64,000 bases of DNA from Serratia sp. DD3 (GCF_000496755.2 NZ_AYKS02000047.1:1-64000); one strand, 5' to 3'. Shown: positions 16,445-25,471, counted from the stretch's first letter. Numbers and translations are program-made. The notes: generated by a model not told the origin, from the sequence alone.

Positions 16445-18082
16445 ATGAACGAAAAAATAACGGTTGGTGAGGCGATAGCCCGAACACTGGAACAGTACCA
16501 GGTAGCCGCAATCTATGGCGTTATCTCAATCCATAACCTGCCAGTGGCCGATGCTATTGGGCAACGTGGGGCGATCCGTTTTGTGCCAGCACGCGGCGAG
16601 GCTGGGGCGGTGACCATGGCGGATGCTCACGGGCGTTTTTCTGGACTGGGGGTGGCGTTGACCAGCACCGGCGCTGGGGCGGGCAATGCGGTGGGGGCAA
16701 TGATTGAAGCACTGAATGCCAATACGCCATTACTGCACATTACCGGCCAGGTAGAAAAAGCCTATCTGGATGCTGATGCCGGGTTTATTCATGAAACCAA
16801 AGATCAATTGGGTTTTCTGCGTGCTTGTTCCAAGCAGGCTTATCGGGTGCATACGCCCGAACAGGCGGTAGCGGTGTTGCAACGGGCTATTCTGGATGCG
16901 CAGACCGTTCCTTGTGGCCCGGTAGCGATAGAGATCCCGATCGATATTCAAAACAGTCTGATCCCTGCCAATCTGGTAGGTCATGCCATTTTGCCACCGG
17001 TGTTGCCAGCGGCGGCTGACGTGGCGGTAGAGCGCCTGTACCAGCGCTTGCGCAGTGCCAAACGCCCGCTACTGTGGGTGGGGGGCGGTGCACTGGCCTG
17101 CCGTGAAGCGGTTAAACAGTTGGCAGATGCCGGCGTGGTGGTAATTTCCAGCACCCATGGGCGCGGTATTTTGCCCGATAGCCACCCGCGCAGCTTGCGG
17201 GCATTCCATAACTCACCCAGTGTTGAGGCGATCCTGACGCAGTGTGACTTAACGCTGGTGGCGGGTTCTCGGCTACGTAGTAATGAAACGCGTACTTGGT
17301 CGCTACCACTGCCTCGCCCGTTGGTACAGATTGATATCGACCCGGCGGCCGCCAACCGTAACTATCTGGCAGATGAACAGATTTCTGGTGATTGTGCTGC
17401 TTTGCTCACTGCATTGGCAGCACGGTTGACCCCAGGAGAAAAAGTGAATGCCGATTGGGACAGGGAGATTGCTCAGGCGGTAGAGCAGGCAGAAGCAGCA
17501 CTGCGCCAGCAGTCGGGGGAATATGCCAAACTGAATGATGCGATCGCCAGCGCATTACCACCGGATGGTTTACTGGTCCGTGATATCACCGTCTCTGGCA
17601 GTGTTTGGGGCAGCCGGCTGTTCCGTGCTATTTCACCTTTGTGCAATATCCACTCCTTGGCGGGGGCGATCGGCATGGGGTTGTCGATGGCCATTGGTAC
17701 GGCGATTGCCAACCCACAACGCAAAGTGGTGGGGCTGGTGGGAGATGGGGGGTTGGCGCTAGGGTTAGGGGAATTGGCGACCATGGCGCAGGAGAAAGCC
17801 AATATCACTTTGCTGATTATGAATGATGGTGGTTATGGTGTGATGCGAGGTATTCAAGATAAGTATTTTGCCGGGCGGCAGTACTATAACCAATTACATA
17901 CCCCAGATTTTTGCCAGGTTGCCGAAGCTATGGGAATCAAAGCCTGGAAAGTGAATCATGCCGAGCAGTTTGCCGGTGTGATGGCAGAGGCGATTAACTA
18001 CTCAGGGCCATCAGTGGTAGAGGTGGAGATGAACAGCGTAGGCCCCTTGAGTTTTGCCGGTCCACCACAGAAATTGTATTAA
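16445..18082 (+). CDS. Thiamine-diphosphate-dependent enzyme (acetolactate synthase/benzoylformate decarboxylase-like)
   Basis: The 545-aa protein has the three-domain architecture of the POX/ALS family. An N-terminal Pyr domain carries the ThDP-activating Glu52 (ARGEAGA), a central domain follows, and the C-terminal PP domain has the Mg/ThDP motif from GDGGLALGLGE to IMNDGGYG. It could decarboxylate a 2-keto acid to an aldehyde for the neighbouring aldehyde dehydrogenase, or join C2 units. No small regulatory subunit like IlvN/IlvH is nearby, which argues against a biosynthetic acetolactate synthase. It is the last gene of the run, followed by a terminator. Confidence 0.88.
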   Translation: MNEKITVGEAIARTLEQYQVAAIYGVISIHNLPVADAIGQRGAIRFVPARGEAGAVTMADAHGRFSGLGVALTSTGAGAGNAVGAMIEALNANTPLLHITGQVEKAYLDADAGFIHETKDQLGFLRACSKQAYRVHTPEQAVAVLQRAILDAQTVPCGPVAIEIPIDIQNSLIPANLVGHAILPPVLPAAADVAVERLYQRLRSAKRPLLWVGGGALACREAVKQLADAGVVVISSTHGRGILPDSHPRSLRAFHNSPSVEAILTQCDLTLVAGSRLRSNETRTWSLPLPRPLVQIDIDPAAANRNYLADEQISGDCAALLTALAARLTPGEKVNADWDREIAQAVEQAEAALRQQSGEYAKLNDAIASALPPDGLLVRDITVSGSVWGSRLFRAISPLCNIHSLAGAIGMGLSMAIGTAIANPQRKVVGLVGDGGLALGLGELATMAQEKANITLLIMNDGGYGVMRGIQDKYFAGRQYYNQLHTPDFCQVAEAMGIKAWKVNHAEQFAGVMAEAINYSGPSVVEVEMNSVGPLSFAGPPQKLY

Positions 18083-18150
18083 CTATCGGCGGCAAAGCGT
18101 TCTGCCATTTTTCAAGCGACTGCCATGTTTATATCATCCGCTGTTTTATC

Positions 18151-18172
18151 AGGCCCATTATTGGGCCTTTTT
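18151..18172 (+). terminator. Terminator of the catabolic operon
   Basis: A 7-bp stem (AGGCCCA 18151-18157 with TGGGCCT 18162-18168), a TTAT loop and a T-run through 18172 lie 68 bp after the last gene of the cluster. It separates that gene from a convergent gene on the minus strand. Confidence 0.85.
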
Positions 18173-18181
18173 CTCACCCGC

Positions 18182-19579
18182 TTAGCGGTTTACGTTGTTT
18201 AAACCCATCTTATTGATATCTTTAAATGGCAGTTTTTTTAATTGTCGTGTTTGCGAATCGAATGACATATAGGTATAGATGAGCTCGGTGGTCACGACAT
18301 CGGTAGCTTTATCTTTATGGGATGAGCCCTCATCGGTCATCAGGTAGATACCGCTGATATCAGTTTGTTCAATTTTTTGAAACTGCGGTTTGATCACCCA
18401 ATTGCCGCTTTTATCGACCAAACCGAAGGTGTTGCTGGCATCATCTTTGGCAATATAGCGATCTTGTTCAGCCAGTTCATTGGTGAGCGTTTGGTTGAAT
18501 GTATCGCTTTTTTCCTGCATGGCAAGAAGATAGATCACCACAGATTCAGGTTGTGCCACAAATTTTACTTCCTGCTGGATATGCTTTTTATTATTTTTTT
18601 CCAACGCCTTTGTACGCTCGTCGGTGAGTTTTTCCAGATGCGCCTGTAACGCTTTGCTATCGGTGAATTGGTTAATATCACGACGTATTTTCACCAAGTC
18701 ATCACGATACTGTTTAAACTGTTGTAGTTGCTCATCAGAGGGCATTGAAGCGAAACTGCTGCCAGTTCTTGGTAATACTTGTCCGGAAGCAGTCAAGCCC
18801 TCCACCAGATAATGTGATGCTTCAGGCAGGGTCAGTTGTAATGACACTTTGCCCCCTTTAATACTGATAAGCTGATAGCTTGAACCATCGTCAGTGGTCA
18901 TTTTGGGCTGATCTTTATTCAGAACGACTTTTTTAAAAGAGCTGTAAGAGGGATAACGGATTTCGAATTCGATACCTTTTATCGGTTTACTGGTGGGTAA
19001 TGTAAACGTCGAGCTGGCACTGAGGTAGTAGTAGCCGTCATCTGCCTCAGAAATAATAACCGGTTGCAATTTTTGTTCACTACCATCCCAGAAGGAAACC
19101 TGGGTGATTTTATATTGTAGGTCCGGTTCATTATCCTTTGGCCATGCATCAGCAAACAGTTTCTCCAATGGCTTATTGGAAAAACGGATCTCTGAGCCTG
19201 TAGAGGTAATAGCTTGCTTGAAACTAGTCGTCTGTGTTTTTTGGCTATTCAACCTGTTGACCAGTTGCTGTGTCGTTAATGGTGTGAAGGGTTTTTCATA
19301 TCGGATGGGCGATTCAGTTCGATAATCGACTCCTGGTTTACCGGGAGAGACTTCAAACTTTATGTTCTGCACCATCTTAATCGCTTGCTCAACGGTTTGA
19401 ATGGTATCGTTGGTTTCGGCTATCAGATAATTCAGATGTTTTTCCGCCTCGGGCATTGATAGCGTGCCTATGTCATCGATCTCGCCTGCATTCATCTCTT
19501 GTTGTTGAGCCAGGGCACTACTAACCATCAGCATCAACGCACTAAAAAAAACGGCTATAGGAGATGATACTTTTTCCAT
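18182..19579 (-). CDS. Secreted protein with a C-terminal WG-repeat-like motif, unknown function
   Basis: The protein is 465 aa from the ATG at 19579; a TTG at 19585 would add two residues. It begins with a signal peptide (hydrophobic stretch ending SSALA-QQQ), so it should be periplasmic or exported. The body is rich in Gln, Lys, Ser and Thr with a central beta-rich part. A charged, probably coiled-coil segment follows (about 285-345, with LEKLTDERTKALEKNNKK). Near residue 393, FGLVDKSGNWVIKPQFQKI matches a single WG repeat. It ends just before the operon terminator on the opposite strand. Codon and base use look more A+T-rich than the cluster beside it. No function can be assigned. Confidence 0.85.
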   Translation of the reverse strand: MEKVSSPIAVFFSALMLMVSSALAQQQEMNAGEIDDIGTLSMPEAEKHLNYLIAETNDTIQTVEQAIKMVQNIKFEVSPGKPGVDYRTESPIRYEKPFTPLTTQQLVNRLNSQKTQTTSFKQAITSTGSEIRFSNKPLEKLFADAWPKDNEPDLQYKITQVSFWDGSEQKLQPVIISEADDGYYYLSASSTFTLPTSKPIKGIEFEIRYPSYSSFKKVVLNKDQPKMTTDDGSSYQLISIKGGKVSLQLTLPEASHYLVEGLTASGQVLPRTGSSFASMPSDEQLQQFKQYRDDLVKIRRDINQFTDSKALQAHLEKLTDERTKALEKNNKKHIQQEVKFVAQPESVVIYLLAMQEKSDTFNQTLTNELAEQDRYIAKDDASNTFGLVDKSGNWVIKPQFQKIEQTDISGIYLMTDEGSSHKDKATDVVTTELIYTYMSFDSQTRQLKKLPFKDINKMGLNNVNR

Positions 19580-19688
19580 TTTCAATTCAAGTTATCCTAA
19601 CGTTTGGTTATGTAGGGTGGTTACACACTAGCGATATTGCCGCCAGGGGCATGGCGAGTAAATGATCAATCGGTCATGTTCGCAGACT

Positions 19689-20021
19689 TTACGGTGCGTT
19701 CAACTGCCTGCGCTTCAGCTCTTCGATGGGCAATAGCGGCTCCAGAGAGTGCGGTAGGCTGGTAATCAACTGCTCTTTCTGTTTTTTGCTCAATTGTTTA
19801 ACCCGATATTCCAGCTTGAGTGCGTTGGAGTGGTCGCCGACTTGGCAGTGAAATACCAGCGTCAGTGGTCCTTTGCCACGCAGGGCTTTCGCCCCTTTGC
19901 CTGCCTGATGTTGTGCCAACCGCCGGGGAATATCGGTGGTGATACCGGTATACAACATACCGCCTGACATACGCAGCATGTAAAGCGACCACACTGTTTT
20001 ACTGTGCTCGCTCTGTGTCAT
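19689..20021 (-). CDS. yhbQ: GIY-YIG nuclease-family protein (YhbQ-like)
   Basis: The 110-aa protein is a lone GIY-YIG domain. It has [18 protein letters not shown] at the N-terminus, the conserved Arg in [22 protein letters not shown], and the catalytic Glu in [10 protein letters not shown]. It closely resembles E. coli YhbQ, a member of the UPF0213/SLX1-like group that includes DNA-nicking nucleases. I chose the ATG at 20021; a GTG at 20030 is in frame. In E. coli yhbQ lies elsewhere on the chromosome, so its place here is a rearrangement or lineage-specific order. Confidence 0.88.
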   Translation of the reverse strand: MTQSEHSKTVWSLYMLRMSGGMLYTGITTDIPRRLAQHQAGKGAKALRGKGPLTLVFHCQVGDHSNALKLEYRVKQLSKKQKEQLITSLPHSLEPLLPIEELKRRQLNAP

Positions 20022-20347
20022 GCTTTGCACCGAAATGGCTCATCAGTTATCAGGTCTCTGATGATGAATTCACCACTAGACAGCTTGCCTTTAGCGTGGT
20101 TATTTCTTGCCAGCTTTTCCGTTGGCTGCATGGTCGACATGGGTAATCCCCGGCTTATTGAGTGCTTCCCTTATTCTATACCCAAGTTTAATCCAACTCT
20201 AAGAGCCTGGTCCTCTATAGTGGCGGAGGCGGCAAGTTTGCCGGGTTCAGGGGCGTTTTCTCTGGGGGTAAGTGCATTATTCCGCATAATATTTGTGGTA
20301 TTCTCGACATATTGAACTCCCTTTATTAATTATCTGCTGGATCAAAA
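20022..20347. other. Intergenic region (326 bp) between yhbQ and the DMT transporter gene
   Basis: No supported gene is seen. A short TATACCCAAGTTTAATCC stretch near 20177-20194 resembles the left end of the ERIC element at 29895 and may be a solo remnant. An open frame over 20004-20315 has no ribosome-binding site and crosses the yhbQ start, so it is not called. Confidence 0.5.
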
Positions 20348-21247
20348 ATGGGCTCTACCAAAAAAGGGATACTGAGCGTCTTAGCTGCTGCCATATTGTG
20401 GGGGAGCTCAGGGGTGTGTGCGCAATATATTATTGAGCAGGGGCAGGTTCCCTCGCCATTTTTGACCATGACGCGTTTGTTGCTGGCTGGGCCGATTTTA
20501 CTGGTGATCGCTCTGGTGCACGGTGACAAGGTGTTTGCGATACTGAAAAACCGCAAAGATATCATAAGATTGCTGGTGTTTTCTCTGTTCGGCGCTATGA
20601 TAGTGCAGTTAACCTTTCTTTTGGCGATTGAACACTCGAATGCTGCCACCGCAACGATACTGCAATTTTTATCCCCTTCGATCATCGTCACTTGGTTTGC
20701 ACTAGTACGCAAGAAACGCCCCGGTGGCGTGCTGCTTGTTGCAATTATCACCTCACTGGCAGGGATGTTCTTGCTGGTCACTCATGGTGATCCCACTTCA
20801 CTTTCTGTCTCACATGCAGCCCTGTTCTGGGGCATTGCGTCAGCTTTTGCAGCTGCATTTTATGTGACTTATCCACCAAAGTTGATTAGCCGCTATGGCA
20901 CATTGCCGATTGTTGGTTGGAGTATGTTACTGGGTGGGCTGATGATGGTGCCATTTTATGCCGGGAAAACCCCCGATTTTGTGGTCAATCTCCGCTTATC
21001 GTTAGCCTATCTCTACCTTGTGCTGTTTGGTACTGCCTTGACCTTTAGCCTCTATCTTAAAGGTGCTCAGGTCATTGGCGGTTCGAAAGCCAGTGTGCTC
21101 AGTTGTGCTGAACCACTTAGCAGTGCACTGCTGTCATTATTGCTCTTGGGGGTGGTTTTTACCTTCCACGATTGGGTCGGTACTTTCCTGATTTTATCTT
21201 CCGTGGTACTGATTTCTATGGATTCACGTCGCAGTCTATCTGCTTAG
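20348..21247 (+). CDS. EamA/DMT-superfamily transporter
   Basis: The 299-aa inner-membrane protein has ten hydrophobic segments in two EamA repeats. The first starts with [17 protein letters not shown], and the second repeat includes [37 protein letters not shown], a typical end-of-repeat pattern (quoted in part: [13 protein letters not shown]). Such proteins export amino acids or other metabolites. The ribosome-binding site is weak (GGAT before ATCAAAA). It stands alone on the plus strand, with nothing nearby to suggest a substrate. Confidence 0.88.
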   Translation: MGSTKKGILSVLAAAILWGSSGVCAQYIIEQGQVPSPFLTMTRLLLAGPILLVIALVHGDKVFAILKNRKDIIRLLVFSLFGAMIVQLTFLLAIEHSNAATATILQFLSPSIIVTWFALVRKKRPGGVLLVAIITSLAGMFLLVTHGDPTSLSVSHAALFWGIASAFAAAFYVTYPPKLISRYGTLPIVGWSMLLGGLMMVPFYAGKTPDFVVNLRLSLAYLYLVLFGTALTFSLYLKGAQVIGGSKASVLSCAEPLSSALLSLLLLGVVFTFHDWVGTFLILSSVVLISMDSRRSLSA

Positions 21248-21380
21248 CTTGTAACAGAACGGTACGCCATGCTACCTGCCTCGCAATACCGGAAAGAGGC
21301 AGTAGTAGGTACGGTTTAGCTATGGCATAACCCCATTTAAAGCATCTGGTGACGATATGCTATTTTTTATTGTTTAATTC

Positions 21381-21415
21381 GCAATCTATAGTAAATTGCA
21401 ATAATCAATATTATT
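21381..21415. promoter_or_regulatory. Candidate autoregulatory operators of the toxin-antitoxin pair
   Basis: Two adjoining inverted repeats lie just upstream of the antitoxin gene: GCAAT-N9-ATTGC (21381-21399) and AATAAT-CAAT-ATTATT (21400-21415). The first overlaps a possible -10 TATAGT (21387-21392). Such paired palindromes over the promoter are typical where a toxin-antitoxin complex represses its own operon. Confidence 0.4.
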
Positions 21416-21448
21416 AATTGCAGCGCTATATCACCAGAGAGCGATTTT

Positions 21449-21889
21449 ATGGCAACGGAAACTATCGATCATTCTACCCTGCATCACTTGGTTGAGGCGG
21501 GAGCCGTCTCTGCGGCTCATGTTGTTGGCACCCAGGGTGGGTGGGTATTGGTCGTCAGATATGGTTTGTTGGAGCGGTCATTAGCCGCACAGCGTAGTCG
21601 GCAGGTACGGCTATTTAAGCGATTGGAGACACTTGTGAACTATTTGAAAGATATCGGTATTGTACGGTTTGATGTTGATGCATCTAACTTCACTCCAGAG
21701 CGCCTGCCGAGGCATGCTCGCCCAGACCGTTCAATTGCGTTAAAGCGGGCACATGAAGCGGCTGCTTATGATGCTTGGTTCAGAGAGCAGGTGCAGGCAT
21801 CAATGGATGATCCTCGGCCAGCGGTGTCAAATGAAGAAGCTAAGCATCAGTTCGCTGCCCGTAAAGCCGCTTTACGTAAGGTGCCTTAA
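21449..21889 (+). CDS. Probable antitoxin of a type II toxin-antitoxin module
   Basis: The 146-aa cytosolic protein is immediately upstream of, and overlaps by 1 nt (TAATG), a ParE/RelE-like toxin gene. The N-terminal part (HSTLHHLVEAGAVSAAHVVG) is followed by repeated Arg-rich stretches (SRQVRLFKRLETLVNYL, HARPDRSIALKRAHEAAAY). The C-terminal part, WFREQVQASMDDPRPAVSNE, resembles the toxin-binding tails of ParD-type antitoxins. It is longer than typical ParD (about 80-90 aa). The role rests on gene order, overlap and this tail. Confidence 0.75.
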   Translation: MATETIDHSTLHHLVEAGAVSAAHVVGTQGGWVLVVRYGLLERSLAAQRSRQVRLFKRLETLVNYLKDIGIVRFDVDASNFTPERLPRHARPDRSIALKRAHEAAAYDAWFREQVQASMDDPRPAVSNEEAKHQFAARKAALRKVP

Positions 21890-22176
21890 TGCGGTTGGGG
21901 TTGGAATGGAAACCCATGTCCTTGGTAGACAGGGAAAAGATAATGGATTATATCGCCCGAGGTAATCCCCAGGCTGCAGCGTTACTGGATGATGCGTTTG
22001 AGAAAGCCGCAGAGCGAGCCTGTGAGCGGCCTGATATGTATAAAGTGGGTCGTATTAATGGCACCAGAGAAGTGGTCGTTCGGCCCAATTACGTTCTGAT
22101 CTATCAGGTTAATGGTACAACCTTAGAGGTTTTACGCATATTGCATGCTGCGCAACAGTGGTCACTTACTGAGTAA
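21889..22176 (+). CDS. ParE/RelE-family toxin
   Basis: The 95-aa protein has the ParE/RelE plasmid-stabilisation fold pattern: an N-terminal strand, two helices (DREKIMDYIARGNPQAAALL), the segment CERPDMYKVGRINGTREVVV, then strands YVLIYQVNGTTLEVLRILHA and a C-terminal tail. ParE toxins poison DNA gyrase and RelE toxins cut mRNA. The tail and the missing RelE catalytic cluster favour ParE. The start overlaps the antitoxin stop. Because the pair lies in an accessory block, it may serve to keep the region. Confidence 0.85.
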   Translation: MRLGLEWKPMSLVDREKIMDYIARGNPQAAALLDDAFEKAAERACERPDMYKVGRINGTREVVVRPNYVLIYQVNGTTLEVLRILHAAQQWSLTE

Positions 22177-22225
22177 AAAGGTCAGTTGCTGCATCGATCA
22201 GTCTAAATTCAAGAATAACAGTGAG

Positions 22226-22295
22226 ATATACCCTGATTTATTCAAGTTGCCAGTTAAAAACGGTCAGCGTTTTGTCTGGCAACTTGAACTTTTTT
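22226..22295 (+). repeat. Mini-ERIC-like inverted repeat acting as terminator
   Basis: ATATACCC (22226-22233) is followed by a perfect 13-bp stem (TTCAAGTTGCCAG 22241-22253 with CTGGCAACTTGAA 22276-22288). An inner AAAAC/GTTTT stem and a T-run at 22290-22295 complete it. The ends match ERIC ends, while the T-run after the stem would stop transcription of the toxin-antitoxin operon. It also lies between that operon and the convergent loiP gene. Confidence 0.6.
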
Positions 22296-22308
22296 AGCTA
22301 TAAAACAG

Positions 22309-23061
22309 TTATTTACCGGCGGCGATACGGTCACGAATATGTTGTGCGCGGGCTTCGGAAGCCGGGTGGTCATCAAACATACTGCTCTTGCGCCCGCCTT
22401 CCATTTTGGCCAGTTTTTCGAAACTGGTGACAAGACCATTCGGGTCAATTCCGCGTTTTTTCAGCAAATCAAATGAGTAATCATCTGCTTCGCTTTCCTG
22501 TTTTTGTGAAAACTGTGCATTAACCAGTTTTTCGCCCAAGTCAGCCAACTGTGACTGGGAGAGGGAACCCACTACTCCGCCTGCTGAAGAGGCCGCAGTG
22601 CGCAGGGCGACAGTTCCGTAAGCGACCTGTAGCTTCTTGCGAGTATGACCCAGCGCGACGTGGCCCATTTCATGCCCCAGTACGCCTTCCACTTCGTTGT
22701 CGGTCATCATATCCATCAGACCGCTGTAAACGCGGATACAGCCATTGGCCATGGCCCAGGCATTCACGTCGTTGGTCATGTAAACTTTGTAGTTAGCTGG
22801 CGTGCCGTTGATGTTATCCCCTAATGCAGCGGCGATTTTGTTCAAGCGCTTGGCATAGTCGCTGTTTGCCGGGGCGATTTGCGCTTTACTGTCCATCTCG
22901 GCACAAGATTTATCACTCAGTGCTATCACGTCGTTGTCGCTCAGTGTCGCGGCCTGGAAGGCTTGAGCGCCGGATTGCATCAAGGTATTGGTATTCAGGT
23001 TTTGGCAACCGCTTAATAGCGCAGTAATACTCAATGCGATTAAAGAAATACGTATCTTCAT
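22309..23061 (-). CDS. loiP: M48-family outer-membrane metalloprotease LoiP (YggG)
   Basis: The 250-aa zinc lipoprotease starts with a signal and lipobox ITALLSGC, with the lipidated Cys at 19. It has the catalytic HEMGH motif near residue 130 (VLGHEMGHVALGH) and a third-ligand region QESEADDYSFDLLKKRG. It is related to BepA/YcaL-type proteins that handle outer-membrane protein quality control. In E. coli it lies between speB and tktA; here it keeps tktA as neighbour, and the speB side is interrupted by the accessory block. Confidence 0.93.
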   Translation of the reverse strand: MKIRISLIALSITALLSGCQNLNTNTLMQSGAQAFQAATLSDNDVIALSDKSCAEMDSKAQIAPANSDYAKRLNKIAAALGDNINGTPANYKVYMTNDVNAWAMANGCIRVYSGLMDMMTDNEVEGVLGHEMGHVALGHTRKKLQVAYGTVALRTAASSAGGVVGSLSQSQLADLGEKLVNAQFSQKQESEADDYSFDLLKKRGIDPNGLVTSFEKLAKMEGGRKSSMFDDHPASEARAQHIRDRIAAGK

Positions 23062-23426
23062 AAAACTATCTTCCTGTGATGGTAAAAGGGGCTATCCATG
23101 CCTGTGGCGCTGATCTGCAACTTTACGTAACCTAGATGAGGCCAGGGGAGCGGAGATACCCTATCAATTGTAAGTACCCTGCGCGTTATATCCCTTTGTT
23201 CGGGTGCCAGTCAAATAATCAAGGTGAGTTCCCCGCCAAGAGTGCTGCAATTTGAGCAACAATAGGTATAGTGTTACAGCGAAACACGGCTTACAGCGAA
23301 ACACGGTACTAATGTGCCCATAAGTTGTGATCTCACTCGCATTTACCATTAGAGATTGCCGTTTTGATGCAGAGTCTGAGAAAATAGAAAAACTGACTGC
23401 TTTTTAAATCCGACTTGGAGTAAAAC
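23062..23426. other. loiP-tktA divergent intergenic region (365 bp)
   Basis: The region must carry the promoters of both genes, but no strong consensus is evident. A 16-bp direct repeat TTACAGCGAAACACGG occurs at 23274-23289 and again at 23291-23306, separated by one base. No gene is seen. Confidence 0.55.
23274..23306. repeat. Tandem 16-bp direct repeat upstream of tktA
   Basis: TTACAGCGAAACACGG is present twice, 1 nt apart. It could be a local duplication or a paired regulator site. It lies about 120-150 bp before the tktA start. Confidence 0.7.
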
Positions 23427-25421
23427 ATGTCCTCTCGTAAAGAACTTGCCAACGCTATCCGCGCACTCAGTATGGACGCTGTCCAAAAAGCCAATTCCGG
23501 CCATCCGGGTGCCCCGATGGGGATGGCAGATATCGCTGAAGTTCTGTGGCGTGATTACCTCAACCACAACCCGACTAACCCACATTGGGCTGATCGTGAC
23601 CGTTTTGTCCTATCCAATGGTCATGGCTCCATGCTGATTTACAGCCTGTTGCACCTCACCGGTTATGATTTGCCGATGAGCGAACTGGAAAACTTCCGCC
23701 AACTGCACTCCAAAACTCCCGGCCACCCAGAGTACGGCTATACCCCAGGGGTAGAAACTACCACCGGGCCTTTGGGGCAGGGGATCGCTAATGCCGTGGG
23801 CTTTGCCATTGCTGAACGCACGCTGGCGGCGCAGTTCAACCGCCCAGGGCATGACATTGTCAACCATCACACCTATGTCTTTATGGGTGACGGCTGCATG
23901 ATGGAAGGCATCTCACACGAAGCCTGTTCCCTGGCGGGCACCATGAAATTGGGTAAACTCACCGCGTTCTACGACGATAACGGCATCTCCATTGATGGCC
24001 ACGTAGAGGGTTGGTTTACCGATGATACTGCCAAGCGCTTTGAAGCCTACGGCTGGCACGTGGTGCGCGGCGTAGATGGTCATAACAGCGAATCTATCAA
24101 AACGGCAATTGAAGAAGCACGTAAAGTGACTGACAAGCCTTCACTGCTGATGTGTAAAACCGTGATCGGCTTCGGTTCGCCAAGTAAGGCGGGTACCCAC
24201 GATTCGCACGGCGCTCCATTGGGTGCGGCGGAAGTGGCTGCTACCCGTGAAGCACTGGGTTGGAAATATCCGGCGTTTGAAATCCCGCAAGAGATTTACG
24301 CGCAGTGGGATGCCAAAGAAGCTGGTAAAGCCAGAGAGAATGCCTGGGATCAAAAGCTGGCAGCCTACCGCCAAGCCTTCCCAGAATTGGCAGCGGAGTT
24401 CCAACGCCGTGTGAATGGTGAGTTGCCTGCTAACTGGAAAGTCGAAGCGCAGAAGTTTGTTGAGCAGTTGCAGGCTAACCCGGCCAATATTGCCAGCCGC
24501 AAAGCCTCACAGAACTCATTGGAAGCCTTTGGCAAAATCCTGCCAGAATTCCTCGGTGGCTCTGCTGACCTGGCACCGAGCAACCTGACCATGTGGTCTG
24601 GCTCTAAATCACTGAGTGATGATCTGGCGGGTAACTACATCCACTACGGTGTGCGTGAATTCGGTATGACCGCCATCACTAACGGTATTGCGCTGCACGG
24701 TGGTTTCCTGCCGTATTCAGCAACGTTCCTGATGTTTGTGGAATATGCCCGTAACGCGGTGCGTATGGCGGCATTAATGAAGCTGCGCAACCTGTTTGTC
24801 TACACCCATGACTCCATCGGCCTGGGTGAAGATGGCCCAACCCACCAGCCGGTTGAGCAACTGGCTAGCCTGCGCACCACGCCAAACATGAGCACCTGGC
24901 GCCCTTGTGATCAGGTGGAATCCGCTATCGCCTGGCAATATGGTATCGAGCGCAATGACGGCCCAACCACCTTGGTATTCTCGCGCCAGAACCTGACCCA
25001 GCAGCCACGTAGTGCTGAGCAGTTGGCTAATGTTTACCGTGGTGGTTATGTGCTGAAACAGTGTGCTGGTACTCCGGACGTGATCCTGATTGCTACCGGT
25101 TCTGAAGTGGGCATCACCGTGGAAGCGGCAGACAAACTGAGTGCCGAAGGGCATAAAGTACGGGTCGTCTCTTTGCCATCTACCGATGCCTTCGATAAGC
25201 AAGATGCTGCTTACCGTGAGTCTGTACTGCCTGCCGCCGTAACTGCCCGTGTGGCGGTGGAAGCGGGCATTGCCGATTACTGGTACAAGTATGTTGGCCT
25301 GAACGGTGCCATTGTGGGTATGACCAGCTTCGGTGAGTCAGCTCCGGCAGACCAACTGTTTAAAGAGTTCGGTTTCACCGTGGATAACGTGGTCGCCAAG
25401 GCGAAAGCGTTGTTGAAGTAA
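23427..25421 (+). CDS. tktA: Transketolase
   Basis: This 664-aa ThDP enzyme moves C2 ketol units between sugar phosphates in the pentose phosphate pathway and supplies erythrose 4-phosphate for aromatic amino acid synthesis. It has the substrate His in [10 protein letters not shown], the ThDP/Mg motif [14 protein letters not shown] near residue 153, and the second-domain [18 protein letters not shown]. Length and order (next to loiP) match E. coli TktA. The start follows TTGGAG with an ordinary spacing. Confidence 0.97.
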   Translation: MSSRKELANAIRALSMDAVQKANSGHPGAPMGMADIAEVLWRDYLNHNPTNPHWADRDRFVLSNGHGSMLIYSLLHLTGYDLPMSELENFRQLHSKTPGHPEYGYTPGVETTTGPLGQGIANAVGFAIAERTLAAQFNRPGHDIVNHHTYVFMGDGCMMEGISHEACSLAGTMKLGKLTAFYDDNGISIDGHVEGWFTDDTAKRFEAYGWHVVRGVDGHNSESIKTAIEEARKVTDKPSLLMCKTVIGFGSPSKAGTHDSHGAPLGAAEVAATREALGWKYPAFEIPQEIYAQWDAKEAGKARENAWDQKLAAYRQAFPELAAEFQRRVNGELPANWKVEAQKFVEQLQANPANIASRKASQNSLEAFGKILPEFLGGSADLAPSNLTMWSGSKSLSDDLAGNYIHYGVREFGMTAITNGIALHGGFLPYSATFLMFVEYARNAVRMAALMKLRNLFVYTHDSIGLGEDGPTHQPVEQLASLRTTPNMSTWRPCDQVESAIAWQYGIERNDGPTTLVFSRQNLTQQPRSAEQLANVYRGGYVLKQCAGTPDVILIATGSEVGITVEAADKLSAEGHKVRVVSLPSTDAFDKQDAAYRESVLPAAVTARVAVEAGIADYWYKYVGLNGAIVGMTSFGESAPADQLFKEFGFTVDNVVAKAKALLK

Positions 25422-25440
25422 TCCGGTTTTGAGTTGTGCT

Positions 25441-25471
25441 ATCAGGGGCGAATTTTCGCCCCTGATTCTTT
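25441..25471 (+). terminator. Terminator of tktA
   Basis: A strong 10-bp stem (ATCAGGGGCG 25441-25450 with CGCCCCTGAT 25457-25466), a 6-nt loop AATTTT and a T-rich tail (TCTTT) lie 19 bp after the tktA stop. Confidence 0.85.

Noticed and set aside
16445..18082. Biosynthetic acetolactate synthase (ilv)
   Set aside because: No small subunit gene is adjacent and it ends a catabolic operon; the general ThDP label is safer.
20004..20315. 103-codon plus-strand open frame opposite the yhbQ start
   Set aside because: No ribosome-binding site, and it overlaps the start of a well-supported gene on the other strand.
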